Notes: generated from the letters alone by a model not told the origin. Positions 35,673 to 44,991 are shown, counted from the first letter of the stretch. The stretch: 61,833 bases of DNA from Sphingobacterium bovistauri (GCF_020295405.1 NZ_JADEYP010000026.1:1-61833); one strand, 5' to 3'. Numbers and translations: made by a program.

Positions 35673-35984
35673 ATCGTAAAAATTAAAATGTAAATATTTT
35701 TTATCTATTTGTTGGTATGACAACGAAAAGTGAAGAAGGGTTTAATTCCATATTGTTAATTTTTTCGTTATTAAGTCTACAAGGCTTTGACTTATTTATA
35801 AATGATTTCGTGAATTGCTTTTGGAGTTCTGAATTTTTAAAATGATAGTTAAAACAATTTATCGATTTTTGATATTAGTTATTTTAGTCTTATAATGTAA
35901 GAGTGGTCATTTAAAATTTCGTACATTTGTGCTGTAAATTTAGTTACAGTACATTATAATTTTTTAATACGTTCAAAAATATAA
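35673..35984. other. 312-bp divergent intergenic region upstream of mlaE
   Basis: It contains a 6-bp dyad TAAGTC/GACTTA at 35772-35794 and TACATTTG at 35922-35929, a match to the -7 consensus 55 bp before mlaE. There is no TTTG at the expected spacing. I see no coding sequence or recognised RNA. Confidence 0.5.
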
Positions 35985-36755
35985 ATGGGAAGGAAAATCA
36001 ATAATTTACTCCTCGAATTTGCGAGTTTGCATCGTTTTCTAATGCGTTTTTTTCGAGAGTTAGTGACTCCTCCATACGAGTTTAAGGAGATTATTCGTCA
36101 ATGTTATGAGGTCGGATGGAAGTCTTTCCCACTTATTGGGTTGACAGGGTTTATCGTTGGATTCGTTTTTACGAAGCAATCTAGACCCTCTTTGGAGGAT
36201 TTTGGTGCTACTTCTTGGTTGCCGGCTTTAATTTCTATAGCTATCGTTAGAGCGTTAGCGCCGTTGGTTACAGCGCTTATTGCTTCTGGTAAAGTCGGTT
36301 CACAAATTGGAGCTGAATTAAGTTCTATGAATGTTACTGAGCAAATAGATGCCATGGAAGTTTCGGGTACTAATCCTTTCAAATATTTAGTGGTAACTAG
36401 AGTCGTTGCTACTACAATTATGATCCCTGTATTGTGTTTTTATATTGCAGCAATTGGGTTATTCGGAGGTTATTTAAGTATTATCGGACAAGATCAGCTA
36501 AGTCTTTTAAGCTTCTTTACACAAGTATTTGATAAAATTGCTTTCATAGACATTTTTGCGATGGCATTGCGTGCAATTGTTTTTGGATTTACGATTGGAT
36601 TTGCGAGCTGTTATATAGGGTATAACTCTTCTAAAGGTACTGAAGGAGTTGGAAAGGCAGCGAATTCAGCTGTTGTAGCGTCGATGTTTATCGTTTTTAT
36701 AGAAGAATTATTGATAGTACAACTGTTGGCAGTTATAACACCATTAATATCATAA
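35985..36755 (+). CDS. mlaE: MlaE-type ABC lipid transporter permease
   Basis: A 256-residue membrane protein of the MlaE family with about five helices. Conserved stretches are FPLIGLTGFIVGFV, ALAPLVTALIASGKVGSQIGAEL, and MNVTEQIDAMEVSGTNPFKYL, the EQIDA coupling segment. It forms the inner-membrane channel of a phospholipid transport complex. The gene is 3 bp before mlaF and followed by mlaD, the classical order. Confidence 0.92.
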   Translation: MGRKINNLLLEFASLHRFLMRFFRELVTPPYEFKEIIRQCYEVGWKSFPLIGLTGFIVGFVFTKQSRPSLEDFGATSWLPALISIAIVRALAPLVTALIASGKVGSQIGAELSSMNVTEQIDAMEVSGTNPFKYLVVTRVVATTIMIPVLCFYIAAIGLFGGYLSIIGQDQLSLLSFFTQVFDKIAFIDIFAMALRAIVFGFTIGFASCYIGYNSSKGTEGVGKAANSAVVASMFIVFIEELLIVQLLAVITPLIS

Positions 36756-36758
36756 ATT

Positions 36759-37532
36759 ATGGAAAAGATCCAAAATAGAATAATCTATGATGATGCGGTT
36801 ATCAGTGTCGATAAGTTGAGTAAATCTTTTGGTGATCGTCAAATTCTTCGTGATGTAGATTTGAAGTTGTATAGAGGCGAAAATTTAGTTGTTTTAGGAC
36901 GATCAGGAACAGGTAAATCAGTTTTGATTAAATTAATCTCTGGATTATTAAAACCTGATTCAGGAACAATTAATGTCTTGGGCGAAGTGGTAAACGAACT
37001 CAAAGAGCGTGATTTGATGAAATTGCGTCTGAAAATTGGTTTTTCGTTTCAAAATAGCGCCTTGTACGACAGTATGACTGTGCGTGAAAACCTAGAATTC
37101 CCTTTGGTACGTAATAAACGTAACTTGACAAGAGCGGAAATCAATCGTGAAGTAGAGGATGTATTAGAGGGAGTTGGGCTGTTGCAGGCTATTAATCAAA
37201 TGCCGTCCGAACTTTCGGGAGGACAAAAAAAGAGAATTGGTATAGCGCGAACATTGATTTTGCGACCTGATATAATGTTGTACGATGAGCCTACAGCAGG
37301 TCTAGATCCAATTACGTGTTTGGATATCAATACCCTGATTAATGAAGTTCAAGAGCGATACCAGACATCATCAATCATTATCACACATGATTTGGCTTGT
37401 GCGAAGATGGTAGGAGATCGCATGGTTATGCTATTGGATGGGAAATTTGAGAGACAGGGTACCTTTGCGGAAATTTTTGATACGGATGACGATCGTGTTA
37501 AGCCGTTTTATGATTATAATTTTATTGTATAA
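36759..37532 (+). CDS. mlaF: MlaF-type ABC transporter ATP-binding protein
   Basis: A 257-residue ATPase with Walker A GRSGTGKSVL, signature LSGGQKKRIGIAR, Walker B IMLYDEPTAGLDP and H-loop IIITHDLACA. It pairs with the MlaE permease upstream. The sequence ends with an acidic DTDDDRVKPFYDY tail. Confidence 0.92.
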   Translation: MEKIQNRIIYDDAVISVDKLSKSFGDRQILRDVDLKLYRGENLVVLGRSGTGKSVLIKLISGLLKPDSGTINVLGEVVNELKERDLMKLRLKIGFSFQNSALYDSMTVRENLEFPLVRNKRNLTRAEINREVEDVLEGVGLLQAINQMPSELSGGQKKRIGIARTLILRPDIMLYDEPTAGLDPITCLDINTLINEVQERYQTSSIIITHDLACAKMVGDRMVMLLDGKFERQGTFAEIFDTDDDRVKPFYDYNFIV

Positions 37533-37544
37533 TATTTTTTAGAA

Positions 37545-38534
37545 ATGAGTGCTTCAGAAAATAAAAAATCATTAATAGTTGGACTTTTTGTTTTTATTGG
37601 ATTAATTATTTTAGTTGCAGGTATCCTTGTAATTGGTACGCAGCAAAATAAATTTAGCAAAAACATTAAAGTAGTTTCATATTTTAAAGATGTCAAAGGG
37701 CTAAAGGTTGGAAACAACGTTTGGTTTTCAGGTGTTAAAGTAGGTATTGTGAAGGATGTGGCATTTGAAGGGGTTGAGAACGTTCGTGTGACTATGAATA
37801 TTGAAGAAAAAAATAGTCAATTTATTCGTAAAGATGTCTTGGCTACGTTAGGATCCGACGGTTTGATTGGTAATTCTATTATTAGTCTAGTAGGCGGTTC
37901 TACGGAAACTCCACAAGTTGAGGAAGGTGATGTGTTAAAAACCGGAGCAAGTGGTGGTATGGAACAGATGATGGGGATGCTGCAAGAGAACGGAGCAAAT
38001 CTTTCAGTTATCACTTCTAATTTCGCAAAATTGTCGCAACAAATGGTCGATGGTAAAGGTACAGTTGGAGCATTGATGACAGATGATGCTATTGCTAATA
38101 ATTTGAAAACTTCGGTTGCTTCAATGAATAAGGTAATGTCTGATGCAAATCTAGCAGTAAACAATCTAGTCATATTAACGCAAAAATTGAACAGCAATCA
38201 AGGCTTAATCCATGATTTAACAACAGATACAAAAGTATTTGCTTCCTTACGTGATGCTGCTGCTCAACTGCAAGGCGTGACGCAGACGGCAAATGCTTTG
38301 GTTGGGAATTTGAATAAAACTTCTGAAAGATTAAATGATAAGGATAATGCTATAGGTGTATTGACAAATGATCCTGCATCAGCTAATGAGATTAGACAAA
38401 TCCTCAAAAATCTAAATACCTCTACGCAAAAATTGGATCAAAACATGGAGGCTTTGCAAAGTAACTTTTTGTTAAGAGGTTTCTTTAAGAAAAAGGAAAA
38501 AGAAGCTCAAAAGGAAGCTGAGGTAGTTAATTAG
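37545..38534 (+). CDS. mlaD: MlaD-type MCE-domain lipid-binding protein
   Basis: A 329-residue bitopic protein with one N-terminal helix (about 8-28) and an MCE domain (about 40-115), seen as YFKDVKGLKVGNNVWFSGVK. The rest is a helical region to about 315, rich in Asn, Gln and Ala, ending in a Lys/Glu-rich tail. MCE proteins form hexameric rings that carry lipids between membranes. No mlaA, mlaB or mlaC is in the window, so the outer-membrane part of this system is encoded elsewhere or differs. Confidence 0.9.
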   Translation: MSASENKKSLIVGLFVFIGLIILVAGILVIGTQQNKFSKNIKVVSYFKDVKGLKVGNNVWFSGVKVGIVKDVAFEGVENVRVTMNIEEKNSQFIRKDVLATLGSDGLIGNSIISLVGGSTETPQVEEGDVLKTGASGGMEQMMGMLQENGANLSVITSNFAKLSQQMVDGKGTVGALMTDDAIANNLKTSVASMNKVMSDANLAVNNLVILTQKLNSNQGLIHDLTTDTKVFASLRDAAAQLQGVTQTANALVGNLNKTSERLNDKDNAIGVLTNDPASANEIRQILKNLNTSTQKLDQNMEALQSNFLLRGFFKKKEKEAQKEAEVVN

Positions 38535-38553
38535 TATTTCATTTATAAAAGTA

Positions 38554-39249
38554 ATGTCTGTAATAACAGAAGATGATGTCTTATTTGAAGACAATCATAT
38601 AATCGCAATAAACAAACGAGGCGGTGATATTGTTCAGGTAGATAACTCTGGAGATAAGTCCCTCGAAGAAATGGTCAAGGATTTTTTGACTGTAAAATAT
38701 AATAAGCCTAATGGTGCATTTATAGGTGTTATTCATCGATTGGATAGGCCCGTGAGTGGAATGATTGTCTTAGCAAAGACGAGCAAAGGCCTAGACAGAA
38801 TGAATAAAGCTTTTCATGATAGAAAAGTTAAAAAAACCTATTTGGCCGTCGTAAAAGAAAGACCTCCTCATAAGTCAGGTAAATTGACAAATTGGTTGCT
38901 ACGCGACCGTAAAAGAATGATTACCAAAGCATACGATCGTGAAGTGAAAAATGGAAGTTATGCAGAATTGGAGTATGATGTAGTGGGCCAATTGGATGGA
39001 TATTACCTACTTCGTGTTAATCCACTGACTGGGCGAACACATCAAATTCGTTGTCAATTGGCTTATATGGGTTGCCCGATTGTAGGAGATAATAAATATG
39101 GATATCCGCGTGGGTCATTGAGACGTACGATATGTTTGCATTCCCGGTCTTTAGCATTTGAACATCCAGTAAAAGAAGAGATGATGTTCATCGAAGCTCC
39201 TTTACCAATTGATGGTTTTTGGGAAAAATTCAATGTCCTTTTGAAATAG
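38554..39249 (+). CDS. RluA-family pseudouridine synthase
   Basis: A 231-residue enzyme that isomerises uridine to pseudouridine in rRNA or tRNA. The catalytic aspartate is in VIHRLDRPVSGMIVLAK (HRLD motif II), and motif III is TGRTHQIRCQLAYMGCPIVGD. There is no S4 domain, which is typical of the short forms. The exact target cannot be told. It follows mlaD by 19 bp. Confidence 0.92.
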   Translation: MSVITEDDVLFEDNHIIAINKRGGDIVQVDNSGDKSLEEMVKDFLTVKYNKPNGAFIGVIHRLDRPVSGMIVLAKTSKGLDRMNKAFHDRKVKKTYLAVVKERPPHKSGKLTNWLLRDRKRMITKAYDREVKNGSYAELEYDVVGQLDGYYLLRVNPLTGRTHQIRCQLAYMGCPIVGDNKYGYPRGSLRRTICLHSRSLAFEHPVKEEMMFIEAPLPIDGFWEKFNVLLK

Positions 39250-39292
39250 TATTCTTACAATATTTTGATATTATAATAGTTACCTTTGAAGT

Positions 39293-39553
39293 ATGAAATT
39301 ATTTCGAATCATTTTTCTGAGTTTTTGTATTGTGATAGGAACAAGTGTGTTAATGCCTTCTAAGCTAGATGCGCAATGTGCAATGTGTTCATTGAATGCT
39401 GAAAATAGTACTCAAAACGGTAATTCACAGGGTAAGGGTTTAAATAATGGAATTCTTTTTTTACTAGCTTTTCCATTTCTTCTTGGAGGGGGGATAGCGA
39501 TTCTTTGGTATACTAAATTCAGACATAAAGAAACAAAGTCTCCTATTTTGTAG
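39293..39553 (+). CDS. Small exported membrane protein with a CxxC motif
   Basis: An 86-residue protein. An N-terminal hydrophobic signal (LFRIIFLSFCIVIGTSVLM) is followed by DAQCAMCSLNAENSTQNG, a CxxC pair placed just after the probable cleavage site. Next are GKGLNNGILFLLAFPFLLGG, a second hydrophobic segment, and a basic C-terminus. I recall similar short proteins in other Bacteroidota with the same CAMC...GKGLNNGIL pattern, but no function. The CxxC could bind metal or heme or be redox active. The stop codon lies in a terminator hairpin. Confidence 0.75.
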   Translation: MKLFRIIFLSFCIVIGTSVLMPSKLDAQCAMCSLNAENSTQNGNSQGKGLNNGILFLLAFPFLLGGGIAILWYTKFRHKETKSPIL

Positions 39554-39567
39554 GAGACTTTGCTTTT
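39534..39567 (+). terminator. Terminator containing the stop codon of the small CxxC protein
   Basis: A 12-bp stem CAAAGTCTCCTA/TAGGAGACTTTG (39534-39545 and 39551-39562) with loop TTTTG, then CTTTTA. The TAG that opens the right arm is the stop codon of the gene at 39293-39553. Confidence 0.8.
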
Positions 39568-39583
39568 ATAAAATACTTGCTAT

Positions 39584-39868
39584 TTATAGATACTTCATCG
39601 TACTATCAAACAGAAAAGCTTTTTCAAGATGGTTTTCTGCGATATACTCCTGAAGTAGGATTAATTTTTCTTTTTGAAAGTTAGGAATATCTGAGGGATA
39701 TTCGAACATCAGCTGAACACAGTAGGTTTGTCCTTCGTGTGGAGAATCTAACATTTTTAATAATTTAACCCCTTCAGGAAGCGTTGAAAGCCAGTTTTCT
39801 CTTACCCATTGGATCAGGGACTCATGCCGCTCATTTTCGACAATTATTGATATGTTGTATAGATACAT
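39584..39868 (-). CDS. DUF4286 protein
   Basis: A 94-residue soluble protein that matches DUF4286, with the typical start MYLYNISIIVENERHESLIQW and FEYPSDIPNFQ further in. The fold is probably a ferredoxin-like monomer or dimer. No function is known. It is convergent with the CxxC gene and divergent from the S9 homologue. Confidence 0.82.
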   Translation of the reverse strand: MYLYNISIIVENERHESLIQWVRENWLSTLPEGVKLLKMLDSPHEGQTYCVQLMFEYPSDIPNFQKEKLILLQEYIAENHLEKAFLFDSTMKYL

Positions 39869-39970
39869 GTCACAAAGTTAGAAATTGCTTTTAAATATGC
39901 TGTAAAATTAAGGTTGCAATTGATGAAATATGTGAGAAAATTATTTTATTTGAATAGAAGTAGAAGATTT

Positions 39971-41851
39971 ATGAATATTAAGGGGATATTAAAGTTAGTG
40001 CTTGTTACATTATCAACGTTTATTTACAGTTGTGGTGATAGTGTAAAGGAAGATTTAATACCTATTCAAGATTTTTTTGATAGACCAGACCATACAAATT
40101 TTAAAATCTCACCTGACGGCAAGTGGGTGGCTTATTTAGGTTTGGAAGATCATTGCAAGAATATTTTTATCCTGAACCTAAGTAATCCTGACTCATCTAA
40201 GCAGCTCACTTATCAAAATAGTCTGAACGTACAATATTATTTTTGGGCAACAAATGATAGTATTGTTTTTTCTAATGCGCAATCCTATCAAGATAGCCTT
40301 AGATTATTTACAGTAGATATACATTCTGAGCAAATTAACCCACTTTTTGAGACCTCAAAACACACAATAAAATGGCTTTCGCCCGCTAGAGCTTTCAATG
40401 GGTATCTATTTGCACAGATGAATAGAAGGGATAGCACAGTCATTGATTTGTACAAAATTCCTTTGAAAGGAGGACAACCTATTTTGGTAGATGAAAATAG
40501 TAATCATTTTAATGATTGGTTTGTTTCTTCTGATGGTAAAGTCCGTATAGCGTTATCAAGTGATAGTGTGCAAGATAAATTGTGGTATAGGGAAGATGAA
40601 AACAAAAGATTTAAGGAGGTTTTAGAAACAGATTTTGCTTCATTAATATATCCATTAGGTCCTGTTAAGGATATTAATAATTCCATTTATGCGCTTTCAA
40701 ATAGAGGGAGAGACAAAGTTGCTTTGGTAAGATTGAATTTAGAATCAGGTCAAGAAACCATCCTTTCTAAGAATGATGAAGTGGATATGAATGCTGATGG
40801 CTATTCTTTTGCAAGGCAGGAAGTGTTATTTTCTACAGCATTTGATAAAAGAAAAGCAACAACAATATATAATAAGGAACTAAAAAACATATATCTTCAA
40901 ATCTCATCTAAATTTGAGGGTAATAGCGTTGATATCATTGAGGTAGATAGTTCTTTTAATACAATTTTATTCAGAACGTATACAGATACCAATCCTGGAG
41001 GTATATATTATTACCATAAAGGTATAATTAAGGAATTGACACCACTGAATCCATCATTACGTGACAAAAAACTATCTCATATGGAAGAAATAGCTTTTGA
41101 TTCAAGAGATGGAAAACGCATCAAGGGTTATTTGACTTATCCCCTGAAAAAACAAGATAAGTACCCCGTTGTTGTATTGGTACATGATGGGCCAAATCGT
41201 CGCGATGTTTGGGGGTTTAACTCAGAAGTGCAGTTCTTGGCAAATCGTGGTTATGCTGTATTTCAGGTGAACTTTAGAGGTTCTGTAGGATTAGGGAAAG
41301 AATTTTATGTAGCAGGATTTAAGCAGTGGGGTGGGGAAATTCAAAATGATATTAATGATGGCGTTGCTTGGCTTATTCATAAAGGAATTGCGGATAAAGA
41401 TCGCGTTGCTATTATGGGTACAGGTTTTGGTGGTTATTCAGCTTTATATGCAGCCTGTTTTAACCCTACCATGTACAAATGTGCCATATCATCATCAGGG
41501 TATATCAATTTGTTTACGTATTTCAAAGAATTTCCGCCTTATTATAATTCATATAAACAACTGTATTATAGAATCATTGGGAATCCACAGAAAGAGTATG
41601 AGTTGTTTAAAGCCATTTCACCGTTATTCCATGCAGATAAAGTTCGAATGCCGGTTCTTATGTTTCAAGGTGGAAAAGATCGGTATAATACAATGACGGA
41701 TGTCAACCAATTTGTGCAAAAATTGCGAAGCAACAATGTGGAATTAACGTATATTTATAAAGAAGATGAAGGGCGGCGATTCAGAAAGGACGAAAATATT
41801 ATTGAATTTTATCAAAATATAGAAGCTTTCTTAAAAGAGCAGATGAAATAA
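39971..41851 (+). CDS. S9-family peptidase homologue lacking the catalytic Ser and His, lipoprotein
   Basis: The 626-residue product has a lipoprotein signal (lipobox IYSC near residue 20), a seven-bladed propeller-like domain (about 45-360) and an alpha/beta hydrolase domain of prolyl oligopeptidase type. The nucleophile motif usually GxSxGGY reads IMGTGFGGYS, so Gly485 (GGT) replaces the serine. The catalytic histidine motif EGHGF reads EGRRF, with Arg602 (CGG). Only Asp570 in GGKDRYN is kept. The frame is intact, so it is probably a non-catalytic binding protein. Its stop overlaps the ATG of the histidine kinase by one base. I chose the ATG at 39971 for the lipoprotein signal; the frame opens at 39914. 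Confidence 0.85.
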   Translation: MNIKGILKLVLVTLSTFIYSCGDSVKEDLIPIQDFFDRPDHTNFKISPDGKWVAYLGLEDHCKNIFILNLSNPDSSKQLTYQNSLNVQYYFWATNDSIVFSNAQSYQDSLRLFTVDIHSEQINPLFETSKHTIKWLSPARAFNGYLFAQMNRRDSTVIDLYKIPLKGGQPILVDENSNHFNDWFVSSDGKVRIALSSDSVQDKLWYREDENKRFKEVLETDFASLIYPLGPVKDINNSIYALSNRGRDKVALVRLNLESGQETILSKNDEVDMNADGYSFARQEVLFSTAFDKRKATTIYNKELKNIYLQISSKFEGNSVDIIEVDSSFNTILFRTYTDTNPGGIYYYHKGIIKELTPLNPSLRDKKLSHMEEIAFDSRDGKRIKGYLTYPLKKQDKYPVVVLVHDGPNRRDVWGFNSEVQFLANRGYAVFQVNFRGSVGLGKEFYVAGFKQWGGEIQNDINDGVAWLIHKGIADKDRVAIMGTGFGGYSALYAACFNPTMYKCAISSSGYINLFTYFKEFPPYYNSYKQLYYRIIGNPQKEYELFKAISPLFHADKVRMPVLMFQGGKDRYNTMTDVNQFVQKLRSNNVELTYIYKEDEGRRFRKDENIIEFYQNIEAFLKEQMK

Positions 41852-43527
41852 TGGCAAGATTTGATTCGAGATACAAAAAAAATCTAGGCTTACTGATAGT
41901 CTTTTTGCTTTTTGTCACACTTCTATTTGTTATTTCAGTTTTTTTTGCGCGCACTATTACTACGAATTTTGTTCAGACTGATTTTAATAATCGTAAAGCC
42001 GAAGTTTTTGATGAAACAGTAAAGGATTTCAACGAGTTTTTTCAAGAAAAGATACCTGAGGTGGCGTATTATCAGGGGTTCATGGATTCTGTGCAAGCGA
42101 AAGATTTTTCAAACTCCATCTTGCGTAAATATCCATTTGTTCAAAAAATTGAATTTTCAGATATTTTGTTTACGAACATTGACTCCGTTGAACGTCAGAT
42201 GCGTATAGGTAATTTTGGCGCCTCCACAAAATCGAGTTATCTCTATGAACTAACTTCTGATTACCGTCTTCAAAGTTCTAAGCAAGTTTCGAACGGTGAT
42301 CTTTCCTCTAATGAAGAACTTTATAGTATTTTTCTAAAATTATGTACTTACTTAGGTCGTGATAATGTAGACACATCACGTATTTCGAATACAGATATAT
42401 ATAATCTTTTTTATAATATTCAGCCTGGTAAAATTTCATATATGAATATTCCTCGAATGACAGATGTGCTTTCTTTCAGGAGTATGATGGTAGATGTTAA
42501 CTATCAAAAGTCGAGCTATGAGCAAGACTTTTATGTTTTCTACATCCTTCCAACAAAAATTCAGATTAATAATAAATACCCTAATCTCTATGAAAATGTA
42601 AGTATCAAGCCAGTTGTTGATCAGTATATACTTGATGAAGCTGTGTTTTTAAGGACAGAGATTGCTTTGCCGGGTGCATTATCAGATTATAAATTGCAAT
42701 TTGTAACATCGGAAGGACATATTACAAAAGAAATTAATAAATGGTTTTTTCCAGTTGTAGGTATATTGATACTCATTTATTTAGTTTTGCTATTGTTGGG
42801 TTATTTGATCTACCGAAATGTATTGGCTAATAATCGTATGTATCAATTGCAATATGATTTTATTAATAATTTGACACATGAATTCAAAACACCAGTAAGT
42901 GTCATAAAGATTGCTGGTAATAATATTAAAAGTGCAGAGCAGCTGAGTGAGGGAGAAAAGAATATGTATGGTCGTATATTGGATCAGGAAGCCGACAAGC
43001 TCAATAGTTTAATGAATAAGTTACTTTCTTTTGCACAAATTGAAAATAAATCCATTAAATTTAATGGTGAGTTTATAGATTTGAATGAATTTTGTCAGCA
43101 CATGTTTGAATCGACGCGAATCAAATATCCAGACCTGAATTTAAAGGACAGTGTGAGTGTCAAAAGTGAAATTTATGCTGATCCAATCCTACTGACAAGT
43201 GTATTTCAAAATTTAATAGATAACGCTTATAAATATTCTAATCCGACGAATCGTTTTTTAGAAATAAAAGTTGAACAAACTAAGAAAAATTTCGTTATTT
43301 TATTCAAAGATCGAGGGATTGGGATAGACAAAAAAGAATTTAATAGTATTTTTAAGAAATTTTACCGCGTAAAGAATCAATTTAACCAACAAGGAAGTAT
43401 TGGGCTAGGGTTAGCTTTTTGTAAGGAAATTACAGAGTTTATGGGAGGTGAGATTAAAGTAGAGAGTGAGTTGAATGTAGGCACTTGTTTTATGTTGATA
43501 TTTCCAATAGTAATCAAAAAAGTATAA
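41851..43527 (+). CDS. Membrane sensor histidine kinase
   Basis: A 558-residue kinase with membrane helices at about 12-33 and 293-316, enclosing an extracytoplasmic domain of about 260 residues with no recognised family. The cytoplasmic part has HisKA (NNLTHEFKTPVSVIKIAG, phosphoacceptor His343) and HATPase motifs NLIDNAYKYS, DRGIGIDKKE and GLGLAFCKEI. It starts inside the stop codon of the S9 homologue and is followed 5 bp later by its response regulator. The three genes form one unit. Confidence 0.92.
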   Translation: MARFDSRYKKNLGLLIVFLLFVTLLFVISVFFARTITTNFVQTDFNNRKAEVFDETVKDFNEFFQEKIPEVAYYQGFMDSVQAKDFSNSILRKYPFVQKIEFSDILFTNIDSVERQMRIGNFGASTKSSYLYELTSDYRLQSSKQVSNGDLSSNEELYSIFLKLCTYLGRDNVDTSRISNTDIYNLFYNIQPGKISYMNIPRMTDVLSFRSMMVDVNYQKSSYEQDFYVFYILPTKIQINNKYPNLYENVSIKPVVDQYILDEAVFLRTEIALPGALSDYKLQFVTSEGHITKEINKWFFPVVGILILIYLVLLLLGYLIYRNVLANNRMYQLQYDFINNLTHEFKTPVSVIKIAGNNIKSAEQLSEGEKNMYGRILDQEADKLNSLMNKLLSFAQIENKSIKFNGEFIDLNEFCQHMFESTRIKYPDLNLKDSVSVKSEIYADPILLTSVFQNLIDNAYKYSNPTNRFLEIKVEQTKKNFVILFKDRGIGIDKKEFNSIFKKFYRVKNQFNQQGSIGLGLAFCKEITEFMGGEIKVESELNVGTCFMLIFPIVIKKV

Positions 43528-43532
43528 AATAT

Positions 43533-44228
43533 ATGGATAGAGATATTACAATAGCTGTCATTGAAGATGATGAGAACTTACGTTTTTTGATTAGTCATCG
43601 TTTGCAGACCGAACGCTATCAGGTAGTACAGTCAGGCAATGGTATAGAGGCAGAAGAGTTAATATTGTCCGTTCAACCTGATATAGTGCTTTTGGACTGG
43701 ATGTTACCAGGTAAAGAGGGGATAGATGTATGTCAAGATGTGCGTAAGCAGGGGTTTGAAAATATCATCATTATGATGACTGCCAAATCTCAAGATGTAG
43801 ACAAGATTGATGCTTATAGTCATGGGATTACTGATTATATAACAAAGCCATTTAATATGGATGTGCTTGTGGCTATGATTGATAATAAGGTTCGTTTTTT
43901 CGTGCCTAAAAATTCGAATAAGGATATACATATTTTTGGCAATACAGAGCATCATCCACATATTCACTCTCTGATTCGTGATGGTAAAAAAGTTGAGTTG
44001 ACTATACTAGAGAATCGTATTCTATTGCACTTTTTACAAAATATGGGTAAAGAGATTACGCGTGAAGAATTGATGGAGGTCGTATGGGGCTACAGCTCTA
44101 ATGTGAATACACGTACGCTAGATATGCATGTCGTGCGTTTACGAAAAAAAATAGAAAACAATCCAGACAAACCTACTTACTTACAAACTGTACGTGGTTT
44201 GGGTTATAGATTTGTTGACGAAGAATAG
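43533..44228 (+). CDS. OmpR-family response regulator
   Basis: The 231-residue product has a receiver domain with Asp55 in VLLDWMLPGKEG and the lysine in YITKPFN. A winged-helix domain follows (ITREELMEVVWGYSSNVN, then VVRLRKKIENNP and a TVRGLGYRF end). I chose the ATG at 43533, 5 bp after the kinase stop; an upstream in-frame ATG at 43485 would overlap the kinase by 43 bp. A terminator follows. Confidence 0.92.
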   Translation: MDRDITIAVIEDDENLRFLISHRLQTERYQVVQSGNGIEAEELILSVQPDIVLLDWMLPGKEGIDVCQDVRKQGFENIIIMMTAKSQDVDKIDAYSHGITDYITKPFNMDVLVAMIDNKVRFFVPKNSNKDIHIFGNTEHHPHIHSLIRDGKKVELTILENRILLHFLQNMGKEITREELMEVVWGYSSNVNTRTLDMHVVRLRKKIENNPDKPTYLQTVRGLGYRFVDEE

Positions 44229-44283
44229 ATTTTTAATTATTTGGAAGTTCGAGATATTTAATATATCTTCGTGTATAACGATG

Positions 44284-44330
44284 AACAAGACCATTTTCTC
44301 ATAGAGCGAATGGTCTTGTTTATTTTTTTA
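44284..44330 (+). terminator. Terminator of the S9 homologue/two-component operon
   Basis: A 12-bp stem AACAAGACCATT/AATGGTCTTGTT (44284-44295 and 44309-44320) with a 13-base loop, then a T-rich tract. Confidence 0.85.
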
Positions 44331-44371
44331 TTAATTTTTATTGTTAAATAATTAAGTTAAAATATATAATT

Positions 44372-44845
44372 ATGGCAGAAGTAACTTATTACACCGAAGA
44401 GGGGTTAGCAAAGCTCAAAGAAGAATTACAGTATTTGAAAACTGAAGGCAGAGCTAAAATCGCTAACGCAATTTCAGAAGCTAGAGACAAAGGTGATTTG
44501 TCTGAAAATGCAGAATACGATGCTGCAAAAGAGGCTCAGGGGTTGCATGAAGCTAGGATTGCTAAATTAGAAGATGTTTTGGCAAGTGCACGTTTGATTG
44601 ATGAGTCTAAATTGGATTTATCGAAGGTATTGGCTTTGTCAATAGTGCGAATCAAAAACAAAAGGAATGGTGCGGAAATGACTTATCAGTTGGTTTCGGA
44701 GACTGAGGCAGACTTGAAAGCAGGTAAAATTTCTGTTAAATCACCAATCGCACAAGGTTTACTAGGTAAGTCTGTTGGTGAAACGGCTGTTGTCACAGTT
44801 CCAGCAGGTGAAATTGAATTTGAAGTATTAGAGATTTCAAGATAG
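44372..44845 (+). CDS. greA: Transcription elongation factor GreA
   Basis: A 157-residue factor that stimulates RNA cleavage by backtracked RNA polymerase. The N-terminal coiled coil contains the acidic tip ARDKGDLSENAEYDAAKE, and the C-terminal FKBP-like domain ends SPIAQGLLGKSVGETAVVTV. The length is normal. The gene lies between two terminators. Confidence 0.96.
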   Translation: MAEVTYYTEEGLAKLKEELQYLKTEGRAKIANAISEARDKGDLSENAEYDAAKEAQGLHEARIAKLEDVLASARLIDESKLDLSKVLALSIVRIKNKRNGAEMTYQLVSETEADLKAGKISVKSPIAQGLLGKSVGETAVVTVPAGEIEFEVLEISR

Positions 44846-44855
44846 AATATTATTA

Positions 44856-44936
44856 GGTTATGAGCGGTATTGCCATAACCGCTTATAGTACTAAACAATT
44901 TGTAATAAAGGATTCTAAAATTTAGAATCCTTTATT
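44856..44936 (+). terminator. Downstream hairpins of greA
   Basis: The last hairpin, with 16-base perfect arms (44904-44919 and 44921-44936) and a T-rich 3' side, should be the terminator. Upstream, GGTTATG/CATAACC (44856-44862, 44874-44880) and AGCGGT/ACCGCT (44863-44868, 44878-44883) share bases and exclude each other. Confidence 0.7.
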
Positions 44937-44991
44937 GTTTTTATAATAGAAGATATTTGTAATATGAATATCAAACGTTTGCAATATAACT

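Noticed and set aside
39971..41851. S9 homologue as a pseudogene
   Set aside because: The frame is intact over 626 codons with a lipoprotein signal and tight coupling to the kinase, so it is more likely a non-catalytic protein under selection.
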